64,000 bases of DNA from Desulfoscipio geothermicus (GCA_016841205.1 JAENZP010000009.1:65285-129284); one strand, 5' to 3'; positions 1 through 9,523 are shown, counted from the first letter of the stretch. Numbers and translations: made by a program. The notes: generated from the letters alone by a model not told the origin.

Positions 1-2
1 AC

Positions 3-977
3 CTAAAGCCAACCGTTCAGCAGCTAACAAAGTCGGAGCTAATGCAAATACAAACAGAAATAGCAGACATAAAGGGAGGTAAAACACCACAGCTGGCTGA
101 TACCACAAGCACACCAACCTTTTTGAACCGGTGGTGGCCCGAAGAAGCACAAAATACAAACCTAAAAACAATAAACACACCAGACGCAACAACAACACAC
201 ACCAGCCAGTCAAGCGCCGATCTGGAAATAACAGTTTCAAATAACCAGGACACTGAAAAGCTGGCAAATACGGCAGCAAAACAGCCAGTGCAGTCCATAA
301 ATCGACAGCCAAACCCTAAACTAAACACAGCCATACAACAGCAGGGAGAAGATAGCTTAGTTTATTTCAATGAAAAGCAAAGTTCAGGGACAACGTCACA
401 TGCCTCTTTTATAAAAGGTTCTGAAATGCCTGTTACAGACAGGCGGCAACAGATTAACGGTATACAAGTTGTATTAAACGTTAATGAATCTACATCCGGG
501 GCTACAAGGTTGGTTGCTGATGAGATGCTTAGTCGACATGTTAATAATACTTTATTATCACAAGTTGCTGAAGTTATTCGGCACAACGCAAGGAAGGATG
601 CTCGGGGGCAAACACAGGTAACATTGCAATTACATCCTCAAAATTTAGGAAAAGTTATTATTAAATTAACTTATCGTGATGGCAACATATCTACTCATTT
701 TTATGCAGCAACTGAACCGGTAAAACGTATAATTGAAAGCTTTTTGCCGCAGTTACGTGAAAACCTAGCTTCTTTTGAGCTTAATCTGCAAAATGCATCT
801 GTATCTGTCGGGGAAGACAGCGGCTTATGGGGGCAGCAAGGAAACCGACAAAGTCAATTTAAAAGACAACGCAATTCTTATATAAACGTTGCCGAAAAAT
901 CTGATGAAACGTTATCGGCAAAGACTGCCGGATCGATAGACAGAATAGATGCCAATAGATTTAATTATTTTGTATAG
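3..977 (+). CDS. fliK: Flagellar hook-length control protein FliK (5' end outside window)
   Basis: FliK measures hook length and switches the type III export gate from hook to filament substrates. The reading frame is open from the left edge; the first in-window ATG is at 42 but has no good ribosome binding site, so the start probably lies upstream. Counting from 42, the first 150 residues are polar, Thr/Gln-rich and low in complexity, as in FliK N-termini. A compact C-terminal hook-length domain follows at about residues 180-260, with the family-like stretch VTLQLHPQNLGKVIIKL and a helical segment ending in LRENLASFELNLQNASVSV. flgD follows after 14 bp. Identification rests on the C-terminal domain plus gene order. 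Confidence 0.85.
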   Translation, partial: LKPTVQQLTKSELMQIQTEIADIKGGKTPQLADTTSTPTFLNRWWPEEAQNTNLKTINTPDATTTHTSQSSADLEITVSNNQDTEKLANTAAKQPVQSINRQPNPKLNTAIQQQGEDSLVYFNEKQSSGTTSHASFIKGSEMPVTDRRQQINGIQVVLNVNESTSGATRLVADEMLSRHVNNTLLSQVAEVIRHNARKDARGQTQVTLQLHPQNLGKVIIKLTYRDGNISTHFYAATEPVKRIIESFLPQLRENLASFELNLQNASVSVGEDSGLWGQQGNRQSQFKRQRNSYINVAEKSDETLSAKTAGSIDRIDANRFNYFV

Positions 978-991
978 AAGGAGGGTAAGGC

Positions 992-1645
992 ATGGTTGAA
1001 AGCGTTAATAGCAACAATAATTTATATTTAATTGAAAATGAAACGTCTGCTACGAATAGTAGTATTGCCGATCCCGACACTTTTCTTAAGATCCTGGTGG
1101 CTCAGTTAAAATACCAGAACCCATTGGAACCTGAGGATAGCTCTACTTTTGTTAACCAGTTGTCTCAACTGGCGACAATGGAACAGATGTATAATGTTAG
1201 TCAAAGTATGGATAATCTTGCAACCGGTTATGAAACTTCCCGTTATTTGGATTTGATAGGGCAGCAAGTACAGTTGAGCCAAGAAGACGATATTGTAACC
1301 GGTAAAGTAGGCGGAGTTGTTTTTTATGATGGCGAGCCATGTTTTTATTTAGAGGGAGCTCAAGACGGAGATACTTATACGATAGATCAGGTTTTAAGTA
1401 TAAATACCCAAACCACTAATAACTATCTCCCTTATCTCTCACTTGTGGGCCGGCAGGTTGCGTTAGAAGATGATGATGGGGAAATATCAGGGATTGTTGA
1501 AAAAATTATTGCATCAAACGGAGATGTATCTGTTCAAGTTGACGGGCAAGTATACGGAGTAAACCTTATTAAAGAAATTTGCTGCGCATCTCAAGATTCG
1601 GAACCTGAAATACCAGAGTCCACCGATAATGGCGATGAAATTTAA
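992..1645 (+). CDS. flgD: Hook-capping protein FlgD
   Basis: FlgD is the scaffold that caps the growing hook and directs FlgE polymerisation outside the cell. The conserved FlgD N-terminal region is plain at about residues 27-60 (DPDTFLKILVAQLKYQNPLEP, then FVNQLSQLATMEQM). The remaining 150 residues form a beta-rich region typical of the FlgD fold, and the tail is acidic. The ATG at 992 sits behind a strong GGAGGG. The length, 217 aa, is normal. It lies between fliK and a small flagellar-operon gene, the usual clostridial order. Confidence 0.93.
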   Translation: MVESVNSNNNLYLIENETSATNSSIADPDTFLKILVAQLKYQNPLEPEDSSTFVNQLSQLATMEQMYNVSQSMDNLATGYETSRYLDLIGQQVQLSQEDDIVTGKVGGVVFYDGEPCFYLEGAQDGDTYTIDQVLSINTQTTNNYLPYLSLVGRQVALEDDDGEISGIVEKIIASNGDVSVQVDGQVYGVNLIKEICCASQDSEPEIPESTDNGDEI

Positions 1646-1676
1646 ATGGCAGCCGGTAAAGGTCGGGTGAATTAGA

Positions 1677-2069
1677 TTGCATATTAAGGGAATGCACATT
1701 ATCCCGGACCCCGTTGTTCAAAAAAACGTTGGTATTCAAAAGGAGTCTGACAAAGGAAAAACTACATCTTTTAGGGATGTATTATCGCAGCAGTTGGTTC
1801 AGCAACAGTGTTCAAGTATCAAGGTTTCCGCCCATGCCCAAAAGCGAATGCAGGAAAGAAATCTTCATCTTGACCAGCAAGATTGGAATAAAATCAATAA
1901 CGCTATTAATAAGGCAGAAGCCAAGGGAGTTAATAATTCTTTATTTATCCATGGAGAACTGGCATTAATAGTAAGCGTTAGGAATCGTACGGTAATATCG
2001 GCCATGGATGAAAAAGCTATGAAAGATCATGTTTTTACCAACATTGATAGTGCCGTAATTATAAAATAG
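1677..2069 (+). CDS. Small flagellar-operon protein (TIGR02530-like)
   Basis: A protein of about 130 residues lying between flgD and the hook genes, the position held in clostridia by the small family called flagellar operon protein (TIGR02530). The middle carries the basic helical stretch VSAHAQKRMQERNLHLDQQ, which I associate with that family, and the end is a beta-like segment (ELALIVSVRNRTVISAMDE). Its function is not established; a role in hook assembly is inferred only from position. The start is uncertain: TTG 1677 gives 130 aa and ATG 1692 gives 125 aa. Confidence 0.7.
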   Translation: MHIKGMHIIPDPVVQKNVGIQKESDKGKTTSFRDVLSQQLVQQQCSSIKVSAHAQKRMQERNLHLDQQDWNKINNAINKAEAKGVNNSLFIHGELALIVSVRNRTVISAMDEKAMKDHVFTNIDSAVIIK

Positions 2070-2161
2070 CAGCCGGACCTTCGGGAGGCTGTTGAATCGC
2101 TGAACGATTGAAGCGATGGTGCAAAATGCCTGAAAAATAAGCATAATAGGGGGTCGAGGTT

Positions 2162-2947
2162 ATGTTCAATTGTATGTATGTAGGTTTATCCGGTATGCGA
2201 AACCATCAAGTTCGCATGGATGTAATTGGAAATAATATGGCTAATTCAAATACAACAGGCTTTAAATCCGGGCGAGCTAATTTTGCAGATGCAATGTATA
2301 TGGCTTTGGATTCCAACGGTTCCCAAATAGGAAGTGGGCTTACTGTTCCAGATGTTTCAAATAATTTTACCCAAGGGCTGCTTATGCTAACGGGTAGAAC
2401 AATGGACCTTGCTATTAGTGGGAACGGATTCTTTGGTGTAACGGATGATGACGATAATTTGAGATTTACAAGAGACGGTTCTTTTTATATTGACAATGAT
2501 GGTTATATTGTTAATGCATCTGGTTTAAAATTAGTGGATTCAAACGAGGATTCGATACAGTTGGATTTAGCTGACGGGCAATCTATAGAAAATATTTATA
2601 TAAATGACAAGGGTGAAATAATGATTATTGATTCCAGTGAAGACGCTGATCAAAGTGATGACCCGGTTGCTCAGATAGGCCTTTATAACTTTAAGGACGT
2701 TAATGGATTAACAAATATTGGCGATAATTTATATATTGATAATAATATCTCAGGTGAGCCGATAGAAGGTGTTCCCGGGGAAGATTCTTTTGGAACGATT
2801 TCTTCCGGTTACTTGGAATCGTCAAATATAGATATGGTGCAAGAAATGACCGATCTAATCCAAACCCAGCGTGCTTATCAAGCCAGTACAAAGGTTTTCT
2901 CCACTGCCGATGAAGTATTACAGTTAATTGTTGATTTAAAGAGGTAG
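2162..2947 (+). CDS. FlgE/FlgG-type flagellar hook-basal body protein (first copy)
   Basis: An axial rod/hook-family protein of 261 aa. The N-terminal rod helix ([30 protein letters not shown]) and the C-terminal helix (ESSNIDMVQEMTDLIQTQRAYQASTKVFSTADEVLQ, given here in parts) are the two halves of the D0 coiled coil. In between is the D1 signature (GRTMDLAISGNGFFGV). Its N-terminus is close to that of the next gene, so the two look like a tandem duplication in which this copy kept the short core. It could be a second hook protein, a hook-rod junction protein, or a FlgG paralogue. ATG 2162 is preceded by GGGGGTCGAGG. Confidence 0.82.
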   Translation: MFNCMYVGLSGMRNHQVRMDVIGNNMANSNTTGFKSGRANFADAMYMALDSNGSQIGSGLTVPDVSNNFTQGLLMLTGRTMDLAISGNGFFGVTDDDDNLRFTRDGSFYIDNDGYIVNASGLKLVDSNEDSIQLDLADGQSIENIYINDKGEIMIIDSSEDADQSDDPVAQIGLYNFKDVNGLTNIGDNLYIDNNISGEPIEGVPGEDSFGTISSGYLESSNIDMVQEMTDLIQTQRAYQASTKVFSTADEVLQLIVDLKR

Positions 2948-3000
2948 CTAATTGACGTAGGTTAAGTTAGATATTATTAGTATTATAGGAGGGCATATGT

Positions 3001-5298
3001 ATGATCCGTTCCCTTTATTCTGGGGTTTCCGGCATGAAAAATCATCAAGTCCGAATGGACGTAATCGGAAATAATATTTCAAACGTAAATACAACGGGCT
3101 ATAAGGCAGGTAATGTCAATTTTTTAGATGCCATGTCTTTGGCCGTTAGTACTAAATCTACAGGTGAAAACCCGACTCAGGTAGGAACCGGTACTGCCAT
3201 AGGCAGTATTACAGGAGATTTTACTCAGGGGGGACAGCAGGATACAGGTAGAACGCTGGATCTATCTATAGACGGAAATGGCTTTTTTGTTTTAAAAGAT
3301 GAATATGGAAATAAGTTCTATACAAGGGATGGTGCTTTTTACATTGACGATGATGGATACCTGGTCAACAGTGACGGCCTAAAGGTCCAGTCTACCGAAG
3401 GAGATATAAAAGTATTTAATGGCCCGGTGGCATCAATCACTATTGGATCTGACGGAACTATTTCAGGTACTAATAGCGAAGGCCTGCCATTGCAATTGTC
3501 ATCTACTCCTATTACTGTTCCGGATCCGGTACCGGCGGTTGAAGCTGAGTTAATGGGGGAGAACATTTCAGATAAAGTTAAACCACAGGTAACTGAAGCC
3601 AAGGTGGAAGGTAATGCCATAGCTGTTGTCGATACTCAACTTGAGGAGGCAATGATAGAAGGTGATATATCTTATCCCGACATAGCGCCTCTGGGTATTA
3701 GTGGTGAACCAATTGATTTAAGTAGTGATCAGTTAACAATTATCTATGAGGATGGATCAGGTAGTGTAATCAATGTGGATCTTAATACCCAGTTAACTTC
3801 AGTCAGCAGTTGGTCCGACCTGGCAAGCCAGTTGCAATCTGCTATTGATAATTCGAGCTTAAATGGTAAAGTTAAGGTTTCTTATGATGGCGGTGCCGAT
3901 GGAGGCCTTGTATTTGAAACAATTACTGATCCGGACGCTGTAAATTCAAGCGGTGATCCTGTTACCCCTGAGATTACAATTACCGGGGATGGCAGCGGAA
4001 GCGAAAAAATATACATGGGTGACGTAACTGATTTAACAGATGAAGGACAAGCAGTTATCCCAACGGACTGGACAGGAAAATCTTTTAAAATAAATGCAGG
4101 TCAGGGATGGGAAGAGATAACGTTGGAGGCTAGTATTGTTGATATAAATGGGAATACGGTTGTAACCGGCCTGGATAAGGTAACAAGCGGTGAGGACTTG
4201 GTAAATAAAATTAATAATATTCTTATTATAAGGGCTGGTGGGGCAATACAGACAAATATTACTGTTCCAACCGCAATGGAAAGCAGCGTAGGTAATGTGG
4301 GTACGGGCGACGCAATTCTCACCGGGTTGTTTACCGGAACTGCGGACGAGACCTTGACGTTGCAGAAAACAGCCACCGGCTGGTCAATTGATGGTGGATT
4401 GACAGATGTGATAACCGGCGCACCAGGCGATACTACAATAACCTATGAAGGCATGGAGATAGATGTAAGTGGTATATCAGGTGCAGTGAATGGCGATAGC
4501 TGGAGTTACGATTTAACCGTGGAGAATGAAGTTCCGCTTAGTGTGAATATTGATTGGGATACGGATCACTTGGTTTTTGAAACAGTAGGGACAGCAGCGG
4601 ATGGAAAGACAATCCCCCAGATAGAACTTAGTGGATCGGATATTACCGATTTTATTGGCGATGCAGAGAAAACTAATGTGGGAGACAACTCCACTGATTG
4701 GACATCGAAAGATTTTAATATAACTTATAATGGAACGATCTACGAGTTTAGTGAATCTGAAAAAAATGTTGCGGGACTTAAAAATGTGACCAGTGGAGAG
4801 TCTTTGGCCAACTCTATGGAACAGTTAATCAATAATAAAATTGGTTCTGATGAGGACAAGGTAATTGTTGAATGGGTAGATGGCAAACTACATTTTCAAA
4901 CAGTAAATACAACCGCAGAAAATGTTAAGCCTTCCATATTAATAGGTGGAACTGATGCAGCCAATTTTGTAGGAAAAAATCCTATAGTTGGTGAAGGTAC
5001 CGAGATGATTCAGGACTTGCCGGAATCCCAAACAAGAATTATTCAAGTTGTAGCTTTCCAAAACGCTGAGGGCTTATCAAAGGAAGGCAACAGCTTATTT
5101 AAGGAAACCGAGGCATCCGGTGAAGCGTCTAGCGATGAGAATAGCACTATTGGTTCTGGTTACCTGGAAATGTCCAATGTTAACTTAGCCGACGAATTTG
5201 CTAATATGATTACCACCCAAAGGGGTTATCAAGCCAACTCCAGAGTTATAACGGTATCGGACACCCTATTGGAAGAACTGCTGAATCTGAAAAGATAG
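3001..5298 (+). CDS. flgE: Flagellar hook protein FlgE, enlarged
   Basis: The main hook subunit, exported and polymerised outside the cell. The N-terminal ([20 protein letters not shown]) and C-terminal ([20 protein letters not shown]) D0 segments and the D1 motif [16 protein letters not shown] are present. At 765 aa it is much longer than a minimal FlgE of about 260-440 aa. The extra central part, about residues 190-680, is built from imperfect repeats: [14 protein letters not shown] near 290, [15 protein letters not shown] near 513, [15 protein letters not shown] near 620, and DWTGKSF near 356 against DWTSKDF near 566, with shared VTSGE phrases. These should form surface-exposed D2/D3-like domains. 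ATG 3001 follows AGGAGGGCATAT. A strong hairpin lies directly behind the stop. Confidence 0.88.
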   Translation: MIRSLYSGVSGMKNHQVRMDVIGNNISNVNTTGYKAGNVNFLDAMSLAVSTKSTGENPTQVGTGTAIGSITGDFTQGGQQDTGRTLDLSIDGNGFFVLKDEYGNKFYTRDGAFYIDDDGYLVNSDGLKVQSTEGDIKVFNGPVASITIGSDGTISGTNSEGLPLQLSSTPITVPDPVPAVEAELMGENISDKVKPQVTEAKVEGNAIAVVDTQLEEAMIEGDISYPDIAPLGISGEPIDLSSDQLTIIYEDGSGSVINVDLNTQLTSVSSWSDLASQLQSAIDNSSLNGKVKVSYDGGADGGLVFETITDPDAVNSSGDPVTPEITITGDGSGSEKIYMGDVTDLTDEGQAVIPTDWTGKSFKINAGQGWEEITLEASIVDINGNTVVTGLDKVTSGEDLVNKINNILIIRAGGAIQTNITVPTAMESSVGNVGTGDAILTGLFTGTADETLTLQKTATGWSIDGGLTDVITGAPGDTTITYEGMEIDVSGISGAVNGDSWSYDLTVENEVPLSVNIDWDTDHLVFETVGTAADGKTIPQIELSGSDITDFIGDAEKTNVGDNSTDWTSKDFNITYNGTIYEFSESEKNVAGLKNVTSGESLANSMEQLINNKIGSDEDKVIVEWVDGKLHFQTVNTTAENVKPSILIGGTDAANFVGKNPIVGEGTEMIQDLPESQTRIIQVVAFQNAEGLSKEGNSLFKETEASGEASSDENSTIGSGYLEMSNVNLADEFANMITTQRGYQANSRVITVSDTLLEELLNLKR

Positions 5299-5341
5299 AG
5301 AGGTTTTACCCGCGCATTTAAAAAGCGCGGGTAAAACCTCT
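5299..5341 (+). repeat. Perfect 17-bp hairpin between flgE and fliL
   Basis: The arms at 5299-5315 and 5325-5341 are exact reverse complements around a 9-nt A/T loop (5316-5324), and the left arm begins right after the flgE stop. No run of T follows on the + strand, so it does not look like an ordinary intrinsic terminator. It may act as an mRNA-stability or processing element, or a weak attenuator, that separates highly expressed hook mRNA from the fli genes downstream. Confidence 0.75.
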
Positions 5342-5382
5342 GTTGGTTAATGAATAATCAATATTGATAAGGTGTGTGGCAA

Positions 5383-5859
5383 GTGAACACTAGCAAATCT
5401 AATAACTCAACCGAAAACAAGGGAAATGTTAATTTAAAATTAATTTTTGCATTAATGGTTGCGGTATTTTTAATTGGCGCAGGAGCAGCTTTTGGGTACT
5501 TTAAGTTTTTTGCTTCCGGCAATCAAGGTTCCCAAAGGGAGTCAGAAAAGGAAATAATTTTATCCGGAATAGAATTGGATGATATCGTTGTTAATCTGGA
5601 TGGTTCGGAGGGGCATTTTCTAAAGACAAAAATTGTTATCGAGTACCCGAAAGATGAAAAATTAGAAAAGCTGGTTAAAGAAAAGAAATCTCATATAATT
5701 GAAGCGGTGCTTGTAACCCTGCGTAAAAAAACCGTCGAAGAAGTCAGCCCGCCAAATGCATCGGAAAAATTAAAAGAAGAACTGATCAATAGCATTAACA
5801 ACCGGTTGAATAAAAAAGTTGTAAAGAATATCATTTTTACCCAATACATAGTTCAATAA
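5383..5859 (+). CDS. fliL: Flagellar basal body-associated protein FliL
   Basis: FliL is a single-pass inner-membrane protein around the stator that modulates motor torque. One transmembrane helix (LIFALMVAVFLIGAGAAFGYFKF) near the N-terminus is followed by the FliL domain with ELDDIVVNLDGSEGHFLKTKIVIEY and the C-terminal INNRLNKKVVKNIIFTQYIVQ. I prefer GTG 5383, which lies 8 nt behind AAGGTG; GTG 5374 would add three residues. The length of about 158 aa is normal. It opens the switch/export part of the operon. Confidence 0.92.
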   Translation: MNTSKSNNSTENKGNVNLKLIFALMVAVFLIGAGAAFGYFKFFASGNQGSQRESEKEIILSGIELDDIVVNLDGSEGHFLKTKIVIEYPKDEKLEKLVKEKKSHIIEAVLVTLRKKTVEEVSPPNASEKLKEELINSINNRLNKKVVKNIIFTQYIVQ

Positions 5860-5876
5860 TTTAAAGGAGAAAAGAA

Positions 5877-6272
5877 ATGCTTTCTCAAAACGAGCTAGAT
5901 GAATTTCTCGGCAAATTAAACAATCGTGAAACCACAATAAACAAAGTTAAATATCCTGAATTACAAGTACAGACCGTGCTGCCTCAAGCTAAGCTACCTA
6001 TAGATTTTTTTAATGATATTACCGTAAATATATTGGTGGAACTGGGACAAGCCACCCTTACTGTTAAAGAGGTTCTCAACATGAAAGAGGACATGGTTAT
6101 TGAGTTGGAAAAGGCTGCCGGGGAAACTGTTAACCTCAAAGTGAACTGTCAAAGTTTTGCTCGTGGTGAGGTTATTATAATTGGGAATAACTTGGGGATT
6201 CGTGTTGACCGGATAAATGACCTTAAATATCCCACCGGTGCCCGTCAGGCCAAGGATCTTAAAAATGGATAA
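5877..6272 (+). CDS. fliN: FliN-like flagellar switch protein (SpoA domain)
   Basis: A 131-aa protein with one SpoA (FliN C-terminal) domain at about residues 47-118 (DITVNILVELGQATLTVKEVL, then GEVIIIGNNLGIRVDRI). SpoA proteins form the cytoplasmic C-ring base. The N-terminus reads MLSQNELDEFLGKL, which resembles the CheY-P-binding peptide normally found on FliM and FliY; that is unusual for a plain FliN. A full FliY is encoded at the end of the operon, so this is an extra switch component. ATG 5877 has a good AAAGGAGAA site. It overlaps fliO by 8 bp. Confidence 0.87.
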   Translation: MLSQNELDEFLGKLNNRETTINKVKYPELQVQTVLPQAKLPIDFFNDITVNILVELGQATLTVKEVLNMKEDMVIELEKAAGETVNLKVNCQSFARGEVIIIGNNLGIRVDRINDLKYPTGARQAKDLKNG

Positions 6273-6594
6273 GGAGATTATTACCGCGCTGGTTCGGATA
6301 ATTATTTTACTGCCACTTATTTGTGGATTGGCCTATCTAACCGTAAAGTTCGGCTATGGCCGTACGAAGATGCCCTTTGTACAGGCTTCCAGGAGAATGC
6401 GTATATTGGAACGGTTATCCCTGGGTCCTAAAAGCGGGCTTACACTGGTTCAGGTGGGGGGAAAATATATACTTATGGCTCACCAGGAGAGGAACATTAT
6501 CCTAGTCAAGGAAATGGATGAATTGCCGGAGGAAATTGAATTTGCTACACCGGAATGGAAATTTAGCCAGTTATTTAATAAGCAAAAGCCATAA
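6265..6594 (+). CDS. fliO: Flagellar biosynthesis protein FliO (FliZ-type)
   Basis: FliO is a small membrane chaperone that helps FliP assemble in the export gate. Starting at ATG 6265 it has 109 aa, with one transmembrane helix at about residues 8-27 and the typical soluble tail (MRILERLSLGPKSGLTLVQVGGKYILMAHQE, shown in parts). ATG 6265 is preferred over upstream starts because it gives the family-like N-terminus and overlaps the fliN-like stop by 8 bp, suggesting coupling. fliP follows after 15 bp. Confidence 0.87.
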   Translation: MDKEIITALVRIIILLPLICGLAYLTVKFGYGRTKMPFVQASRRMRILERLSLGPKSGLTLVQVGGKYILMAHQERNIILVKEMDELPEEIEFATPEWKFSQLFNKQKP

Positions 6595-6609
6595 GGCGGG
6601 ACAATAACG

Positions 6610-7368
6610 ATGCGACTTGGAAAAGGACTTATAATTATTCCCCTGATATCGTTTGTCGGACTTTTTTTGATCCTTATTGAACCGGCATTGGCAGCGCCAC
6701 TACCGGGTATTGATTTAAATGTTCAACCTACGGAAGAGCCGACGCAGGTTGTTAACAGTATAAAAATATTAATAATGTTAACCTTGCTTTCCCTGGTGCC
6801 GGCTTTTTTACTAATGATGACTAGTTTTACTCGGATTATAGTGGTGTTATCACTACTGCGTGGCGCCCTGGGTACGCAGCAAACACCTCCGAACCAGGTG
6901 ATTATCGGCCTGGCTCTTTTCCTCACCGTATTTATCATGGCGCCTGTAGCAGGACAAATAAATGAAGAGGCTATAAAACCATATCTGGATAATCAAATAT
7001 CACAGGAACAAGCTTGGGATAAGGCGTACGGTCCTTTGCGAACGTTCATGCTGAAGCAAACCAGGGAAAAAGATTTGGCCTTGTTTGTTAAATTATCCGG
7101 TGCAGAAAAGCTTCAAAATAGGGAGAATGTGTCAGCCGTTGTTTTAATACCGGCATATGTGATCAGCGAATTGAAAACTGCCTTCCAAATAGGCTTTATG
7201 ATATATATACCATTTCTGGTTATCGATATGGTGGTGGCTAGTACCTTGATGGCTATGGGTATGTTTATGCTGCCGCCGGTAATGATTTCGTTGCCGTTTA
7301 AAATATTACTTTTTGTTATGGTGGACGGTTGGTATCTGGTGGTTAAGACTTTGGTGGAAAGTTTTTAG
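6610..7368 (+). CDS. fliP: Flagellar export gate protein FliP
   Basis: FliP forms, with FliQ and FliR, the export-gate pore of the flagellar type III secretion system. It has a cleavable-type signal segment (residues 1-28, ending PALAAPLPG), then the conserved [47 protein letters not shown] and a C-terminal membrane pair with [18 protein letters not shown] (quoted in pieces under the family consensus). The length, 252 aa, is standard. The order fliO-fliP-fliQ-fliR-flhB is fully conserved. Confidence 0.97.
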   Translation: MRLGKGLIIIPLISFVGLFLILIEPALAAPLPGIDLNVQPTEEPTQVVNSIKILIMLTLLSLVPAFLLMMTSFTRIIVVLSLLRGALGTQQTPPNQVIIGLALFLTVFIMAPVAGQINEEAIKPYLDNQISQEQAWDKAYGPLRTFMLKQTREKDLALFVKLSGAEKLQNRENVSAVVLIPAYVISELKTAFQIGFMIYIPFLVIDMVVASTLMAMGMFMLPPVMISLPFKILLFVMVDGWYLVVKTLVESF

Positions 7369-7379
7369 GGGGAGATTAT

Positions 7380-7649
7380 ATGACGGAAGCTTTAATAATT
7401 GAACTGGTTAGGGAAGCTATTTTTATGGTATGTATCGTTGCGCTGCCGCCCCTGGCGGTTTCCCTGATAGTGGGGCTGGTCATCAGTATATTCCAAGCTG
7501 CAACCCAGATACAGGAACAGTCCTTGACTTTTGTGCCTAAGATAATCGCTGTCTTTTTAACGCTTGCCGTAATGGCGCCCTGGACCGCCAGGATAATGGT
7601 AAACTTTACAAGCCGTTTATATAGCAGGATTCCCGATATACTTAGGTAA
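7380..7649 (+). CDS. fliQ: Flagellar export gate protein FliQ
   Basis: FliQ packs around the FliP-FliR gate in four copies in known systems. This 89-aa protein has the two-helix hairpin of the family and the motif VGLVISIFQAATQIQEQSL followed by FVPKIIAVFLTLAVMAPW. ATG 7380 is preceded by GGGGGAGA. fliR starts 1 bp after the stop, so translation is probably coupled. Confidence 0.97.
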   Translation: MTEALIIELVREAIFMVCIVALPPLAVSLIVGLVISIFQAATQIQEQSLTFVPKIIAVFLTLAVMAPWTARIMVNFTSRLYSRIPDILR

Positions 7650-7650
7650 G

Positions 7651-8427
7651 GTGTACAAATTGCTGGAAATTAATCAAGTGGCCTTATTCTTTCTTATTTT
7701 AGCTAGACTTTCTGCTTTTTTGGTTACGGGACCGTTGTTCTCTATGGCTAATATTCCGGGAATGGTTAAGATTGGACTGGCACTTTTAATAAGCATGATC
7801 ATTTTCCCGATTATATACCAGTCTATGCCTATGTATTCCGTAGATGGCTGGAATTATGTTTTTGGTCTGGTACGGGAGGTACTGGTTGGGCTGGCGCTTG
7901 GCTTTACCGCTAGTTTGGTACTCAGCGCGCTGATGTTTGCCGGTAACCTTATAGATATGCAAATTGGTTTTTCTATGAGCATGATTTTTGATCCGATGGC
8001 TTCAGCCATGTCCGGCATAATCTCCCGGTTTATATACCTCCTGGGGTTGGTAGTACTTCTTGCCTTTGACGGTCATCATATGATTTTAGCTGCTATTGTG
8101 CGCAGCTTTGAGGTAGTACCGTTAAACTCGGCGGTGGTTGCCGGGAACGCAGCCATGCATCTGATAAAAGTATCTGCCCATGCTATAAGTATTGGTGTGC
8201 AAATAGCAGCCCCTATAATAGCCGTTATGCTAATAATCGACGTTACGCTGGGCTTGTTAGCCCGCACAGCGCCCCAAATAAATGTGTTTATGCTGGGTTT
8301 TCCGATTAAAATTATTTTTGGTTTAATTACGCTCAGTATAATGGTCCCTGTATTGGTGCGCATTATTTATTCCCTCTGCGGGGTTATTGAGGAGGATATT
8401 GTGATTTTATTGAAGGGAATGACTTGA
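7651..8427 (+). CDS. fliR: Flagellar export gate protein FliR
   Basis: FliR caps the export-gate pore and contacts FlhB. The 258-aa protein is strongly hydrophobic, with about six membrane segments and the family stretches REVLVGLALGFTASLVLSAL and QIGFSMSMIFDPMASAMSG. The GTG start at 7651 follows TAAGGTG, which also contains the end of fliQ. Its TGA shares one base with the flhB ATG, a common coupling arrangement. Confidence 0.95.
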   Translation: MYKLLEINQVALFFLILARLSAFLVTGPLFSMANIPGMVKIGLALLISMIIFPIIYQSMPMYSVDGWNYVFGLVREVLVGLALGFTASLVLSALMFAGNLIDMQIGFSMSMIFDPMASAMSGIISRFIYLLGLVVLLAFDGHHMILAAIVRSFEVVPLNSAVVAGNAAMHLIKVSAHAISIGVQIAAPIIAVMLIIDVTLGLLARTAPQINVFMLGFPIKIIFGLITLSIMVPVLVRIIYSLCGVIEEDIVILLKGMT

Positions 8428-9494
8428 TGGCGGGCAATAATTCCCAGCAAAAAACAGAAGCGCCGACCCCACGAAAAATACAGGAGGCACGCAAGAAAGG
8501 GCAGGTACCCAAGAGCCGGGACTTTAGCGCAGCGGTTATTTTGTTGTCGGCCCTGGCGACAATTGCTTTTTTAAAGGATACTATAATTTCTTCAATGCAA
8601 AATCTGCTGGTTGATTACTTTAGTAACAGTTTAACAATAGATTTACCGGCAGAAAACCTGCCTGATTACCTGTTTGGTTTTTTAGTACGAATGAACTTAA
8701 TTTTGTTGCCTGTATTTATTATAGTTGTTATAGCTGCAGTAGCGGCTAATGTTGTGCAAACAGGTATTATATTTGCACCGCAGGCCTTGGAGCCCAAATT
8801 AGAACGGCTTAATCCGGTGGAAGGATTTAAAAGGATTTTTAGTAGGCGCAGCTTATTTGAGTTGGTAAAAAATTTATTAAAAATAGTTATTGTGACTGCA
8901 GCCGCCTATTTCATAGTTAAAAGCCGTCTCGCAGAAATGCTGTTGATGTACTTTAAAACCCCTGCTCAATTGCTGGATTTAATTGCCAATATTATGCTGG
9001 CAATTTCATTTGCAGGGGGTGGGGTATTCTTTGTTATTGCTGTATTTGACTTATTATTTCAAATATACGAGCACATTAAGAACCTGCGTATGTCCAAGCA
9101 GGAAGTTAAAGATGAATATAAACAAACTGAAGGAGACCCGATGGTAAAATCCTGGTTGCGCCGCAGGCAGCGTGAATTAGTTATGAATGCTATTCGCCAG
9201 GAAGTACCCAAAGCTACGGTAGTAATTACCAACCCTACTCATGTAGCTGTGGCTGTCAAATATGATGAGCAGCAAATGGGGGCTCCGGTGCTAACAGCCA
9301 AAGGGGCGGGGGAACTGGTGCAAGTGATGAAAAAGCTGGCCCGATTAAACAACGTACCTGTGGTGGAAAACCCACCTGTAGCCCGCGCACTATACCACAA
9401 TGTGGACTTAGGCCATGAAATACCAGTTGAACTTTACCAGGCCATCGCAGAGATAATTGCTATGGTTTATAAGTTAAAGGGCCAAGCAGGGTAA
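8427..9494 (+). CDS. flhB: Flagellar export switch protein FlhB
   Basis: FlhB controls export specificity through autocleavage of its cytoplasmic domain. The cleavage motif NPTH is present at residues 269-272, followed by the conserved VAVAVKYDEQQMGAPVLTAKG. Four membrane helices precede it, and the N-terminus has the typical QQKTEAPTPRKIQEARKKGQV. I choose ATG 8427, which overlaps the fliR stop by one base and lies behind GAAGGGA; the TTG one codon upstream is less likely. The 355-aa length is normal. Confidence 0.97.
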   Translation: MAGNNSQQKTEAPTPRKIQEARKKGQVPKSRDFSAAVILLSALATIAFLKDTIISSMQNLLVDYFSNSLTIDLPAENLPDYLFGFLVRMNLILLPVFIIVVIAAVAANVVQTGIIFAPQALEPKLERLNPVEGFKRIFSRRSLFELVKNLLKIVIVTAAAYFIVKSRLAEMLLMYFKTPAQLLDLIANIMLAISFAGGGVFFVIAVFDLLFQIYEHIKNLRMSKQEVKDEYKQTEGDPMVKSWLRRRQRELVMNAIRQEVPKATVVITNPTHVAVAVKYDEQQMGAPVLTAKGAGELVQVMKKLARLNNVPVVENPPVARALYHNVDLGHEIPVELYQAIAEIIAMVYKLKGQAG

Positions 9495-9523
9495 AAATAT
9501 TTTCTAGGGGAGGGGATATAAAG

